The position numbers were made by a program, and so were the translations under genes. Source: JAEXOD01 sp964652025 (GTDB lineage Bacteria; Bacteroidota; Ignavibacteria; Ignavibacteriales; Melioribacteraceae). Taken from it: a stretch of DNA of 64,000 bases. Where the stretch lies: NCBI GenBank assembly GCA_964652025.1, contig CAZYZX010000005.1, forward strand, positions 157,471 to 221,470. Direction: 5' to 3'. This document shows positions 15,797 to 25,082 of the stretch, one piece after another (within the stretch, counting starts at the first letter, position 1; each line of letters begins with the position of its first letter). The notes beneath the pieces are model-generated. The model was given only the letters and a program-made list of their open reading frames with translations. It had not been told where the DNA came from and ran no database searches.

Positions 15797-17437
15797 ATGC
15801 AAAAAATAAATACCAAAATTATTTTGTTTTTTATTCTCTCTCTGGCATTTATTACGGGTTGTTTTGATTCTCCAAAAGAACCGGTAATGCCAAAGTGGGA
15901 TAGCGAGTTAAATATTCCTCTTGTTAATAAGCAGTTAGCATTAACCGAAATAATTGACACTCGTAACAATCCAAATATCGGAATTAATCCTGCTGAAGAT
16001 AGCTTGTATTTTATTTATGTAAGCGATTTGGAAACAAAAGCAAGGGTAACAGATAGTATTAAGTTAAATGTTAATAATAACCCAGATACTCTTAACTTAA
16101 GTGGCACAGCAAGCAATGGACAGGTAAAAAGTTCCATTATTTACAATCCAGATAAATCATATCATTTACAAAAGGCAGACTTTAAATCCGGATCATTTTT
16201 AATTACACTTTCAAATGCGTCTAACATTCCAATTAATTACGAGTTAATTTTACCAGGATTTAAGAAAAAAACAGATGGAAGTGCGCTTAAGGTTTCAGGT
16301 TCTGTTAATTCAAGTAGTAATAAAAATATCGAGATACAATTAAAAGACTACAATTATGAAGAATTGCAAATAGTAGCAGGACTAAATGACCTTACCGAAC
16401 CATATACATTCCAAGCAGGACCAGGATTTTACTTTGTAGGAATTGCGAGCGCAAGTGGAGCTTTTGACATAAAATTTGTTTCACAAATTAAATCGGGTAC
16501 AATTGCAATTAATAGCATGGAAGGACAAATAAAACGAACAAAACTTCCATTTACTATTCAACAATTTAGTACTGGTTTTGGTAAAGAAATTACAAACTTT
16601 AAAGATGCTATTGACTTTGAAAATATTACTGTAAATGTAAGAGAAACAATTTATGGTAAGATGCAAAATATAAGAATTGTAATAGATTCTTTATTATTAA
16701 CAGGATATGACCAAAGACCAAACGGTACACTTTTTGACCCATTAGCAATGACATTTGGTGGTAAAAGTTATTTAAGAGATTCATTTGCGGTTGGACAGAC
16801 TTATACAAAAGTATTTGATAAAACGAATTCTAATATTTCACCATTTTTATTACATTTGCCAAGAGTTATAAAAATGGGAAGCAGCTTTACAATAGCGCCC
16901 ATACCGGGTACAAATCAAATAATAGCAGATTCAGACTCGTTTAAGATAATTACAAATATTAACGCTCCGTTATATTTAAGAAGTAAGGACGCTATGTATA
17001 AAGATACAGTATTAATTGAAATTAGTGATAATAATAGGAAAGAGATAAGAAAATCTAATAATGCAAGTTTAACATTAGAAATTGAAAATTACATTCCGTT
17101 AGGAATGACGGGAATAGCAAGATTTGTTGATGCAAATTATAGACCTTTGTTTAATGTCCACACAGAAACAGGTGCAACTAGTGTAGACGTTCCACCGGCT
17201 GGAGTTAATGCAAATGGTTTTGCAAATAGTCCAGGCGTTTCTAAAATAAAGCTTGCTTTAACAACCCAAGAAATAGATTTATTTAGTCAAGCAAAGTATG
17301 TTATTGCAGAAGTGCATATACGCTCTACTAATTCTACCTCTACTACTTTTGGGCCGTACGTAAAAGTAAGAGCTAAAGATTTTATTAAGTACAAGTTGTA
17401 CGGATCAGTTAACTATACGGTTAATTCAGATAAGTAA
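15797..17437 (+). CDS. Outer-membrane-associated lipoprotein of unknown function
   Basis: A 546-residue protein with a clear lipoprotein signal (ILFFILSLAFITGC, lipobox ITGC). The remainder is beta-rich and not recognised; a mid-section (about residues 140-240) reads like an Ig-like or jellyroll fold. The frame opens at GTG 15791, but AGAGG at 15787-15791 overlaps that codon and is correctly spaced for ATG 15797, so ATG 15797 is taken as the start. It ends 13 bp before the DUF5723 outer-membrane protein and is probably co-transcribed with it. That suggests the two act together at the outer membrane. Confidence 0.75.
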   Translation: MQKINTKIILFFILSLAFITGCFDSPKEPVMPKWDSELNIPLVNKQLALTEIIDTRNNPNIGINPAEDSLYFIYVSDLETKARVTDSIKLNVNNNPDTLNLSGTASNGQVKSSIIYNPDKSYHLQKADFKSGSFLITLSNASNIPINYELILPGFKKKTDGSALKVSGSVNSSSNKNIEIQLKDYNYEELQIVAGLNDLTEPYTFQAGPGFYFVGIASASGAFDIKFVSQIKSGTIAINSMEGQIKRTKLPFTIQQFSTGFGKEITNFKDAIDFENITVNVRETIYGKMQNIRIVIDSLLLTGYDQRPNGTLFDPLAMTFGGKSYLRDSFAVGQTYTKVFDKTNSNISPFLLHLPRVIKMGSSFTIAPIPGTNQIIADSDSFKIITNINAPLYLRSKDAMYKDTVLIEISDNNRKEIRKSNNASLTLEIENYIPLGMTGIARFVDANYRPLFNVHTETGATSVDVPPAGVNANGFANSPGVSKIKLALTTQEIDLFSQAKYVIAEVHIRSTNSTSTTFGPYVKVRAKDFIKYKLYGSVNYTVNSDK

Positions 17438-17450
17438 GGAGGAGAATAAT

Positions 17451-18887
17451 ATGAAAAAAATAAATATAATATTAGCATTATTTTTTATAAGTTCATTTAT
17501 ATATGGACAAGGTGGTTCTTTTGGAATATTAGACCCTGTATCTGCTGGTATGGGGAACACTTACACAGTACACTCCAGGGGTATTTATGCAATTGGGCAT
17601 AACCCAGCTAATTTAGCTTTTAATGATAGGAATAAGACTGTTGAGGTAAATACAGTATTTCCAATACCAAGTATTACTTTTCTTGGTGGCACAGATTTTA
17701 TATCAATTAATGAATATAATTACTTTTTTGGCGGTGTAGAAGAGGATGGGAAAACGGTTGGTAGATATTTAACACCAGATGATAAAACAAGACTTAAAAA
17801 TTTGTTTGCAAATGGTGGAACAATTTTATCAGATTTTTCACTTGATTATTTAAGCGCGGTAGTTTACTTAAATCCTAAAATTGGTACAGTTGCATTTAAG
17901 ATGAGTGATAATTTTGGGTTATTTGTTCATTTACCGGCGCAATTATCCAATTTTGCTTTAGAGGGGAACCCATTAGGTAGCATGTATAATTTTGGTGATG
18001 CAAGCATAGACGGACAATATTTAAGGACATACTCTTTTAGTTATGCAAGGGAAATTCCAGAAATTCCACAAAAGATATTTAAGAAAGTATCAGCCGGTAT
18101 AACACTTAATTTTATATCTGGTTATGCTATGATAAAATCTGATAGAATAAGAACAACATTCGAAACGTTGGAAAACGGTACATTAGTAGCAAAAGGAGAT
18201 AATTTAGTTTATTCTGCATTTTCACCTGATCTTGGTGTTAAATATGATTTTGATTCTTTAGATGCCAAAAGTAACATGGGTGCATTTCCAGAACCAGCAG
18301 GTAGTGGATTTGGACTTGATTTAGGTTTTGCAGCTCAATTAGATGATTTATGGTCATTTGGTTTATCTATTACAGGAATAGGTAGCATGACTTGGGATAA
18401 AAATGTAGCAGAATATTCATCTGATGTAGCTATGGTAATAGATGATTTAACAGACCAAGCTGTAAGAGATAGTTTAGCTGATTTATTAACTGGAAAAGGT
18501 AAAAGAGTTGGAAGTTATGATACAGATTTACCAACTGCATTGCATTTAGGAGTTACGTATCAATTAGATAAAGCGCCATTTATTAAATCGTTCCCTGGTA
18601 CTTTATTAATTGCATTAGATTATAATCAAGGTTTAAATAATGTAGCTAGAAATAGTAAAATTGCACGTTGGTCTTTAGGTTTTGAGTGGAGACCATTTAG
18701 AATATGGCCAATACGTACTGGTTTTTCATTCGGAGGTAAAGACAAAAATCCATCTTGGTCATTTGGTACAGGTTTAGATTTTAATTTATTTGAATTTAGT
18801 TTTGCTGCATATAATTTTGGTAGCTTAATGAAAGCCAACGATGCAACAAAAGTTTCTATTGCTTTAGGAACACGTTGGAGATTTTAA
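17451..18887 (+). CDS. DUF5723-type outer-membrane beta-barrel protein
   Basis: A 478-residue protein with signal peptide MKKINIILALFFISSFIYG, then GGSFGILDPVSAGMGNTYTV, the usual start of DUF5723/PorV-like barrels in this phylum. Alternating hydrophobic strands continue to the C-terminus, which ends in a terminal aromatic (GTRWRF), as expected for a barrel recognised by the Bam machinery. The role is not known; related barrels carry surface complexes or transport. AGGAGGAG lies just upstream of the ATG. It follows the lipoprotein gene by 13 bp and precedes a bidirectional terminator. Confidence 0.78.
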   Translation: MKKINIILALFFISSFIYGQGGSFGILDPVSAGMGNTYTVHSRGIYAIGHNPANLAFNDRNKTVEVNTVFPIPSITFLGGTDFISINEYNYFFGGVEEDGKTVGRYLTPDDKTRLKNLFANGGTILSDFSLDYLSAVVYLNPKIGTVAFKMSDNFGLFVHLPAQLSNFALEGNPLGSMYNFGDASIDGQYLRTYSFSYAREIPEIPQKIFKKVSAGITLNFISGYAMIKSDRIRTTFETLENGTLVAKGDNLVYSAFSPDLGVKYDFDSLDAKSNMGAFPEPAGSGFGLDLGFAAQLDDLWSFGLSITGIGSMTWDKNVAEYSSDVAMVIDDLTDQAVRDSLADLLTGKGKRVGSYDTDLPTALHLGVTYQLDKAPFIKSFPGTLLIALDYNQGLNNVARNSKIARWSLGFEWRPFRIWPIRTGFSFGGKDKNPSWSFGTGLDFNLFEFSFAAYNFGSLMKANDATKVSIALGTRWRF

Positions 18888-18899
18888 TTTGTAGAACTT

Positions 18900-18928
18900 A
18901 AAAGGCTCCTAAAAGGAGCCTTTTTTTT
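18900..18928. terminator. Bidirectional terminator between DUF5723 gene and kgd/sucA
   Basis: Stem AAAGGCTCC / GGAGCCTTT (18901-18909 with 18915-18923), loop TAAAA, T8 on the plus side and an A4 run on the other. It serves the convergent genes on both sides. Confidence 0.92.
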
Positions 18929-21900
18929 ATTGGTTAAATGCTTTTTTAATCAATTCTTCTTGAGTAAATAAAAAGTGTTTAGAGCTTCCACTTGCAGGGC
19001 TAGGGCTTTCTTTACGTCCAACATAACTAATATTTTGATTATTATTTAATAGCTTTAAGAAACGCGGGAATAAGAAATTCCACGCACCCATGTTTTCTGG
19101 TTCTTCCTGTACCCATATAAAATTAGAAACATTGGAATATTTATTAAAGATTTCTTGTAATTCGATTTGTGGAAATGGATAATATTGTTCTAATCTAACA
19201 ATTGCAGTATTGGTAATGTTATTAGTTTCTTTATACTTTAATAAGTCGTAATAAACTTTACCGCTTGTAATTAAAACTCTATTAATATCATTAACATTAT
19301 TAACAGAATTATCATCAAGAATAGGATGAAAAGTTCCTTCAGTAAAATCTTTAGTAACGCTTCTAGCAGCTGGTAACCTTAATAAACTTTTTGGAGTAAA
19401 TACTACTAAAGGTTTTTCCTCTTTTTTAATCATTTGCTTTCTTAGAAGATGAAAGTACTGTGCAGGAGTAGTAGGGTTAGCAACAGTCATGTTGTTTTCT
19501 GCACACAAAATTAAAAATCTTTCAATTCTTGCGCTGCTATGTTCTGGTCCTTGTCCTTCTTGTCCGTGTGGTAATAGCAAAACTAAGTTTGTTGGTAAAT
19601 CCCATTTAGTTTTACTACTAGTTATAAAGTTATCGATAATAACTTGAGCACCATTAGCAAAGTCACCAAACTGAGCTTCCCACAAAACTAAAGTAAGTGG
19701 ATCTGCAATGCTATAACCATATTCAAAACCTAATACAGCATTTTCTGAAAGGAGGCTATCTAAAGCTTCAATTGAGTTACCCGACTGAGTTAAATATTTA
19801 TGTGGTAAAATTTCTTCACCGGTATTATAATCTGTCAAAATTAAGTGCCTTTGGGAAAAAGTACCGCGAGCGCTATCTTGACCACTTAAGCGAACAGAAA
19901 AGCCGTCTTTAAGTAATGATCCAAAAGCTAGTGATTCTGCAAATGCCCAATCAATAAAACTTCTACCAGTTAAAAATTCTTTCATTTTATCCAAGTGCTT
20001 TTTTAATTTTGGATTAATGGTAAAGTTTTCTGGTAAGTTAGTTATTACTTTAACAATATCTGATAAAACAGAAAAAGGGACAGCAGTTTTATCTGGATAA
20101 TTAAAAGAATTAATAAAATCTTGGCTAATAGCAAGAGGTCTATCTACAGAAAAGCCATTAGTAATATCTTTTGTATGGTTTAAAGATTCCTCTAATCTGT
20201 TAAGAATTTGATTATCAATTAGTTTTGTATCTTCTACAGAAATAACCTTTTCAGAAATTAATTTATCAGAATATATCTTTTTAACAGAAGGGTGAGCTTT
20301 AATAGTTTTATACATAATAGGTTGTGTAAATACTGGGTCATCACCTTCGTTATGTCCATGTCTTCTATATCCAATAATATCAACAACTACATCTTTAAGA
20401 AACATTTGCCTATATTCGAAAGCGAGTTTAATAGTAAATAAGGCAGCTTCTGGGTCATCTCCGTTAACGTGAAAAATAGGAGCTTGAATCATTTTAGCTA
20501 CATCGGTAGCATAAATTGAGGAGCGCCCTTCTTCAGGTGTTGTGGTAAAACCGATTTGGTTATTAATAATAATATGAATTGTTCCGCCAGTTGCATAACC
20601 TTTTAATTGGGATAAATTAAGAGTTTCTGCAACAATACCTTGACCTGCAAAAGCTGCATCACCATGAATAAGCAAAGGTAAATACTTACCACTGTTTAAG
20701 TCTCCACTTCGTCTAAGTTTAGCTCTTGTAATACCTTCTACAACTGGGTTAACAAATTCTAAATGGCTTGGGTTAGCTGCAAGTGAAACATTTATAACTT
20801 TATCGTTAGCGGTGGTGTAAGTGCCAAAAGCACCAAGGTGATATTTAACATCGCCTGTTCCTTGTGGACTTTCGGGGTCTAAGTTATCCTCAAATTCGTT
20901 AAAGATTTTTTCTAGTGGTTTGCCAATTATATTTGCAAGTACGTTAAGTCTTCCGCGGTGTGCCATTCCAATTATAACTTCTTTAACTTCGTTATCAGCT
21001 GCATTAGTTAAAAGATAATCTATTACTGGAATAACAGTTTCGGTTCCTTCTAAAGAAAACCTTTTGTGTCCAATAAATTTGGTATGCAAAAAGTGTTCAA
21101 AAAGTTCAGCTTCAGAAAGTTTTATAAGTAATCTTATTTTTTCATCTACTAAAAGTTTAGGTTTGCTTTGTGTTGGTTCAATCTTATTTTGTATCCAAGC
21201 TTTTTCAGTTGGATTTTGGATATGCATGTATTCAAAGCCAATTTTTTCGCAGTATGTTTGATGAAGAAGTTCTAATGTGTGTCTTAAAGTGTCTGTTTCA
21301 GAACCAAAGATATTATCTGTTAAAAAGTATCGGTCATAATCCCAAATTGTAAAACCATAAAACTCTGGATCTAATTCATCTGTATAACGAGGTGTAAATT
21401 TAAGAGGATTTAAATCTGCTATTAAATGTCCTCGCACTCTAAAAGCATTTATTAATTGAAAAAACCTAACTTGTTTTTCTATACGTTCTTTATCTCTAAC
21501 ATTTTTGTAAGCTTCACTTAAACTATCAATCCCCCAGCTAACTGGTTTGCGCGGAATATCTAAATCCTTAAAAATTTCTTCATAAAAGTTATCTTTACCC
21601 ATAAGCAGATTATCAAGTTCTCGTAAAAATTCCCCACTTTCTGCGCCTTGAATAATTCTATGGTCATAAGTATTTGTAACAGTTAAAACTTTGCCAATAC
21701 CAAATGCTGCAAGTTGAGAGTAATCCATCGCTTTAAATTCAGATGGGTAATCGATTGCACCTAGCGCTAAAATACACCCTTGCCCCGTCATCAAACGAGG
21801 GGATGAAGATACTGTACCCAATCCGCCCGGGTTAGTTATAGAAATAGTAGTATTTTGAAAATCAGATGGCTCTAGTTTGCCATTTCTTGCTTTTTCTACT

Positions 21901-22538
21901 AATAAGTTATATTCTTTGGCAAATTGTTTAAAGTTTAATAATTGAGCTTTTTTAATATTTGGAACAATTAAAGCACGAGAACCATCTTTTTTAACAATAT
22001 CAACTGCAATACCCAAGTTAATATCGTTCTTTTTTATTAAAGAAGGTTTATTATTAACAAAGCTAAAAGAATTATTTAGATGGGGATACTTTATAATTGC
22101 TTTTACAACGGCAAAAGCAATTATATGGGTAAACGAAAGTTTTGGAAAATTAATAAACTTTAAATGATTATTTATTAAAATTCTATTTTCTTCCAATAGT
22201 TTAACTGGTATAGTTCTTAAGCTAACAGCCGTAGGAATGGTTAAACTATTATTCATATTTTCTATTAATTTTGCAGCAGAGCCAGAGATTGGAATAACAT
22301 TATCATCACTACTAATTGCGTAGTTTTGTTGAAGTTCTTGTTTTGTAGTAACTAAAACGGTATCCGGCATAGGTTTAACTTCTTTTTTAGTTAATTTATC
22401 AAAATAAGTTTTCCAATAGTCCGAAACGTTATTTCTATCTAATAAATATTTTTCTAATAATTCTGATACAAAATCGAAATTGTATCCAAAATGTTCAAAC
22501 AAAATGTCGTTGTATTGAGATATATTTATATTTTCCAT
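18927..22538 (-). CDS. kgd: Multifunctional 2-oxoglutarate dehydrogenase (E1 fused to E2 catalytic domain, Kgd type)
   Basis: A 1203-residue TCA-cycle protein that decarboxylates 2-oxoglutarate with thiamine diphosphate. The first 45 residues are the E1 N-terminal helix region. Residues about 90-320 are an E2 (succinyltransferase) catalytic domain: ISITNPGGLGTVSSSPRLMT and TYDHRIIQGAESG, with active-site His293. The E1 part follows, with AHRGRLNVLANIIGKP and the thiamine-binding GDAAFAGQG...NNQIGFTT. No lipoyl domain is present, so acyl transfer would have to use a lipoyl domain from another protein. This architecture is best known from actinobacterial Kgd. It is transcribed alone, towards the bidirectional terminator; no Shine-Dalgarno sequence is visible. 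Confidence 0.93.
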   Translation of the reverse strand: MENINISQYNDILFEHFGYNFDFVSELLEKYLLDRNNVSDYWKTYFDKLTKKEVKPMPDTVLVTTKQELQQNYAISSDDNVIPISGSAAKLIENMNNSLTIPTAVSLRTIPVKLLEENRILINNHLKFINFPKLSFTHIIAFAVVKAIIKYPHLNNSFSFVNNKPSLIKKNDINLGIAVDIVKKDGSRALIVPNIKKAQLLNFKQFAKEYNLLVEKARNGKLEPSDFQNTTISITNPGGLGTVSSSPRLMTGQGCILALGAIDYPSEFKAMDYSQLAAFGIGKVLTVTNTYDHRIIQGAESGEFLRELDNLLMGKDNFYEEIFKDLDIPRKPVSWGIDSLSEAYKNVRDKERIEKQVRFFQLINAFRVRGHLIADLNPLKFTPRYTDELDPEFYGFTIWDYDRYFLTDNIFGSETDTLRHTLELLHQTYCEKIGFEYMHIQNPTEKAWIQNKIEPTQSKPKLLVDEKIRLLIKLSEAELFEHFLHTKFIGHKRFSLEGTETVIPVIDYLLTNAADNEVKEVIIGMAHRGRLNVLANIIGKPLEKIFNEFEDNLDPESPQGTGDVKYHLGAFGTYTTANDKVINVSLAANPSHLEFVNPVVEGITRAKLRRSGDLNSGKYLPLLIHGDAAFAGQGIVAETLNLSQLKGYATGGTIHIIINNQIGFTTTPEEGRSSIYATDVAKMIQAPIFHVNGDDPEAALFTIKLAFEYRQMFLKDVVVDIIGYRRHGHNEGDDPVFTQPIMYKTIKAHPSVKKIYSDKLISEKVISVEDTKLIDNQILNRLEESLNHTKDITNGFSVDRPLAISQDFINSFNYPDKTAVPFSVLSDIVKVITNLPENFTINPKLKKHLDKMKEFLTGRSFIDWAFAESLAFGSLLKDGFSVRLSGQDSARGTFSQRHLILTDYNTGEEILPHKYLTQSGNSIEALDSLLSENAVLGFEYGYSIADPLTLVLWEAQFGDFANGAQVIIDNFITSSKTKWDLPTNLVLLLPHGQEGQGPEHSSARIERFLILCAENNMTVANPTTPAQYFHLLRKQMIKKEEKPLVVFTPKSLLRLPAARSVTKDFTEGTFHPILDDNSVNNVNDINRVLITSGKVYYDLLKYKETNNITNTAIVRLEQYYPFPQIELQEIFNKYSNVSNFIWVQEEPENMGAWNFLFPRFLKLLNNNQNISYVGRKESPSPASGSSKHFLFTQEELIKKAFNQ

Positions 22539-22603
22539 ATTTTTACTATTATTTTTTTAACTATTTATTTAACAATTTTTTAACTTAATTAATTCAAAAT
22601 AAA

Positions 22604-23107
22604 ATGGAAATTAGAGAATTAAAAGAAGAAGAAATAGGGAATTTTTTTGAATTGGTGAAATTCCTTGATTATGAGACGGTAAATAGAGCATATGAACCAG
22701 GGGAAAGAAAGGATAATTTAGATAAATTTAGTTTAGAGATAAAAGAAAAGCTTAAAAAGGGGGATATAATAATAATTGCCAAAGAAAAGGAAGAATTAGT
22801 TGGATACATAGAAGGTGAACGAGGTAAATTTAAGAGGAATAAGCATGTAATACATTTTAATATTGCAGTAAAACTAAGCTATTCTGGAAAAGGTTTAGGC
22901 GGCAGGTTAATTAGCAAGTTAGAAGAAGAAAGTTTTTTTAGAGGTATAGAACGCATAGAGCTAACAGTATTTTGTGACAATATTAATGCATTAAAACTAT
23001 ATAAAAAAATGGGTTATACAATTGAGGGGACAAAAATCAATTCATTTAAAATAGATGGTAAACCTAAAAATGAGTTTTTAATGGCAAAATCATTAAAAAG
23101 GTACTAA
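22604..23107 (+). CDS. GNAT family N-acetyltransferase
   Basis: A 167-residue acetyltransferase that transfers an acetyl group from acetyl-CoA to an unknown amine. The acetyl-CoA pyrophosphate loop reads VKLSYSGKGLGGRLISKLE (about residues 88-107), followed by the typical ELTVFCDNINALKLYKKMGY segment. The closing part (IEGTKINSFKIDGKPKNEFLM) is like GNATs related to RimI/SpeG. It stands alone, divergent from the Kgd gene, without a clear promoter or Shine-Dalgarno sequence. Confidence 0.88.
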   Translation: MEIRELKEEEIGNFFELVKFLDYETVNRAYEPGERKDNLDKFSLEIKEKLKKGDIIIIAKEKEELVGYIEGERGKFKRNKHVIHFNIAVKLSYSGKGLGGRLISKLEEESFFRGIERIELTVFCDNINALKLYKKMGYTIEGTKINSFKIDGKPKNEFLMAKSLKRY

Positions 23108-23205
23108 ACTAAAAGCATAAAATTTCGATAATGAAAGTGAAAAGTTCCATTTAAAAGAAAGAAAAATGTAACAAAATAGTTAATAAATTTTAATTAAACG
23201 GTGAT

Positions 23206-23784
23206 ATGATGTTAACCGTAAACACAAAAATTAGCACGGATGCTTATAACCCAAACTTAAATCCATATACTCAAAAATCGCAAGAATTGAGCGATAAAGA
23301 GAAAGCCGAGTTAGAGCGCCTAAAAGAAAGAGATAAAGAAGTAAAGCAACATGAAGAAGCTCATAAACGAGCAGCAGGAACGCTATTATCGGTTGGTCCA
23401 ACATACGAGTATACTGTAGGACCTGATGGTAAAAAGTATGCAGTTTCGGGGGACGTTCAAATAGATATAGCAGAAGTAAAAGGAAATCCTGAAGCGACAA
23501 TAAAAAAAGCGCAGCAGATTAGGCGTGCAGCTTTGGCTCCAGAAAATCCATCTCCTCAAGATAAAAGAATTGCTGCAAAAGCAACAGAAATGGAATTAAA
23601 AGCTCAAAGAGAGCTTAATGAAAGTAAACTAAATAAAAATTCTGATAAAAGTGATCAAACGGCAGAATTACAAACATCTGCCGAGTTAAGTTCTGATGTT
23701 AAAGATATAATAACTTATGATTCCAAAGGGAACGTTGTAACAGAAGCGGATTTAAACGCCTCTGATGTAGATATAACTGTTTAA
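23206..23784 (+). CDS. SprA-related family protein with HEEAH motif, putative metallopeptidase
   Basis: A 192-residue soluble protein. The core (about residues 36-130) matches the SprA-related Pfam family: RDKEVKQHEEAHKRAAG, then YEYTVGPDGKKYAVSGDVQID, then KAQQIRRAALAPENPSPQD. His49-Glu50-Glu51-Ala52-His53 has the HExxH form of zinc peptidases, though activity in this family is not established as far as I know. Both ends are low-complexity and charged. Two ATGs are possible (23206 and 23209). The gene converges with purB and the stop codons overlap (23781-23784). Confidence 0.8.
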   Translation: MMLTVNTKISTDAYNPNLNPYTQKSQELSDKEKAELERLKERDKEVKQHEEAHKRAAGTLLSVGPTYEYTVGPDGKKYAVSGDVQIDIAEVKGNPEATIKKAQQIRRAALAPENPSPQDKRIAAKATEMELKAQRELNESKLNKNSDKSDQTAELQTSAELSSDVKDIITYDSKGNVVTEADLNASDVDITV

Positions 23785-25082
23785 TCTTTTTCTACAGTTC
23801 GTTTAAATATAGTATCAACATTATTTAACATAGCAGAGTAACTAAAAATATTATCCAATTCTTCTGCTGTCAAAACTTCTGTTAATCTGTCATCTTTGGA
23901 TAATTCATCTTTAAAGTTTTTATTTTTATCCTGCCATACTTTCATAGCGTTTCGTTGAACTACTTCGTAAGCTTCTTCTCTGGTTAAGCCTTTTTCTACT
24001 AAAAGTAATAATAATTTTTGCGAAAATAACAATCCGCGTGTAATATTTAAGTTGTTAATCATGTTATCAGGATAAACAAGAAGGTTTTCTATAAGTTTAT
24101 TAGCTAAACTAAACATATAGTTTAAGGCAATAGTACTATCGGGAATAATTACTCTTTCAACAGATGAATGAGAAATATCTCGTTCATGCCATAAAGCTAC
24201 GTTTTCAATAGCAGCCATAGCATTAGATCTTAAAATTCGGGCTAATCCAACAATACGCTCGCTAACTATAGGATTGCGCTTATGGGGCATTGCAGAGGAA
24301 CCTTTTTGGCCTTTAGAAAAGAATTCTTCAGCTTCGTAAACCTCAGTTCTTTGCAAATGTCTTATTTCTACAGCAATTTTTTCTAAAGTGGCACCAATAA
24401 TTGCTAAGGTGCTCATAAATTCTGCATGTCTATCTCTTTGTAAAACTTGAGTGGAAACGGGAGCAGGTTTTAAACCTAAATTAGCGCATACGTAAGCTTC
24501 TACTTCTGGGCTAAGATGTTCGAAAGTTCCAACTGCACCTGAAATTTTACCGTAAGAAATAGTGTCTATAGCATTTTTAAGTCTAATAATATTACGCTTT
24601 GTTTCTTCGTACCAATTAGCTAATTTAAGTCCAAATGTTGTAGGTTCCGCATGTATTCCGTGTGTACGTCCAACGCAAATATAATTTTTGCACTCAAAAG
24701 CTTTTTGTTTAAGTATTTCTTTAAATTTATGTAAATCTTGTAACAACAATTCACCGGCAGATTTCATTTGGAAAGAAAGCGCAGTATCTAATACATCAGA
24801 TGAAGTCATACCATAGTGAATATGCCTAGATGGATAACCAACGTACTCTGCAACATTTGTTAAAAAAGCAATAACGTCATGTTTAGTAGTTTCTTCAATT
24901 TCTAAAATTCTTTGTACGTTAAAGTTAGCTTTTTCTTTAATAGTGTTTAAATCTTCTAATGGGATAAAACCTAAATTATAGCGCGCTTCACAAGCTAAGA
25001 TTTCAATTTTAAGCCAAGTAGAGTACTTAAACTCGTCTGACCAAATTTTGCCCATTTCGGGAAGTGTGTAACGTTCAATCAT
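23781..25082 (-). CDS. purB: Adenylosuccinate lyase
   Basis: It catalyses two fumarate-releasing steps in purine synthesis: SAICAR to AICAR and adenylosuccinate to AMP. The superfamily signature GSSAMPHKRNPIVSE is complete, and TSSDVLDTALS and GRTHGIHAEPTTFG carry the catalytic histidine region. The 433-residue length is typical. Its ATG overlaps the stop of the HtrA gene by 4 bp on the same strand, so the two are translationally coupled in the order plsY-htrA-purB. Confidence 0.95.
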   Translation of the reverse strand: MIERYTLPEMGKIWSDEFKYSTWLKIEILACEARYNLGFIPLEDLNTIKEKANFNVQRILEIEETTKHDVIAFLTNVAEYVGYPSRHIHYGMTSSDVLDTALSFQMKSAGELLLQDLHKFKEILKQKAFECKNYICVGRTHGIHAEPTTFGLKLANWYEETKRNIIRLKNAIDTISYGKISGAVGTFEHLSPEVEAYVCANLGLKPAPVSTQVLQRDRHAEFMSTLAIIGATLEKIAVEIRHLQRTEVYEAEEFFSKGQKGSSAMPHKRNPIVSERIVGLARILRSNAMAAIENVALWHERDISHSSVERVIIPDSTIALNYMFSLANKLIENLLVYPDNMINNLNITRGLLFSQKLLLLLVEKGLTREEAYEVVQRNAMKVWQDKNKNFKDELSKDDRLTEVLTAEELDNIFSYSAMLNNVDTIFKRTVEKD

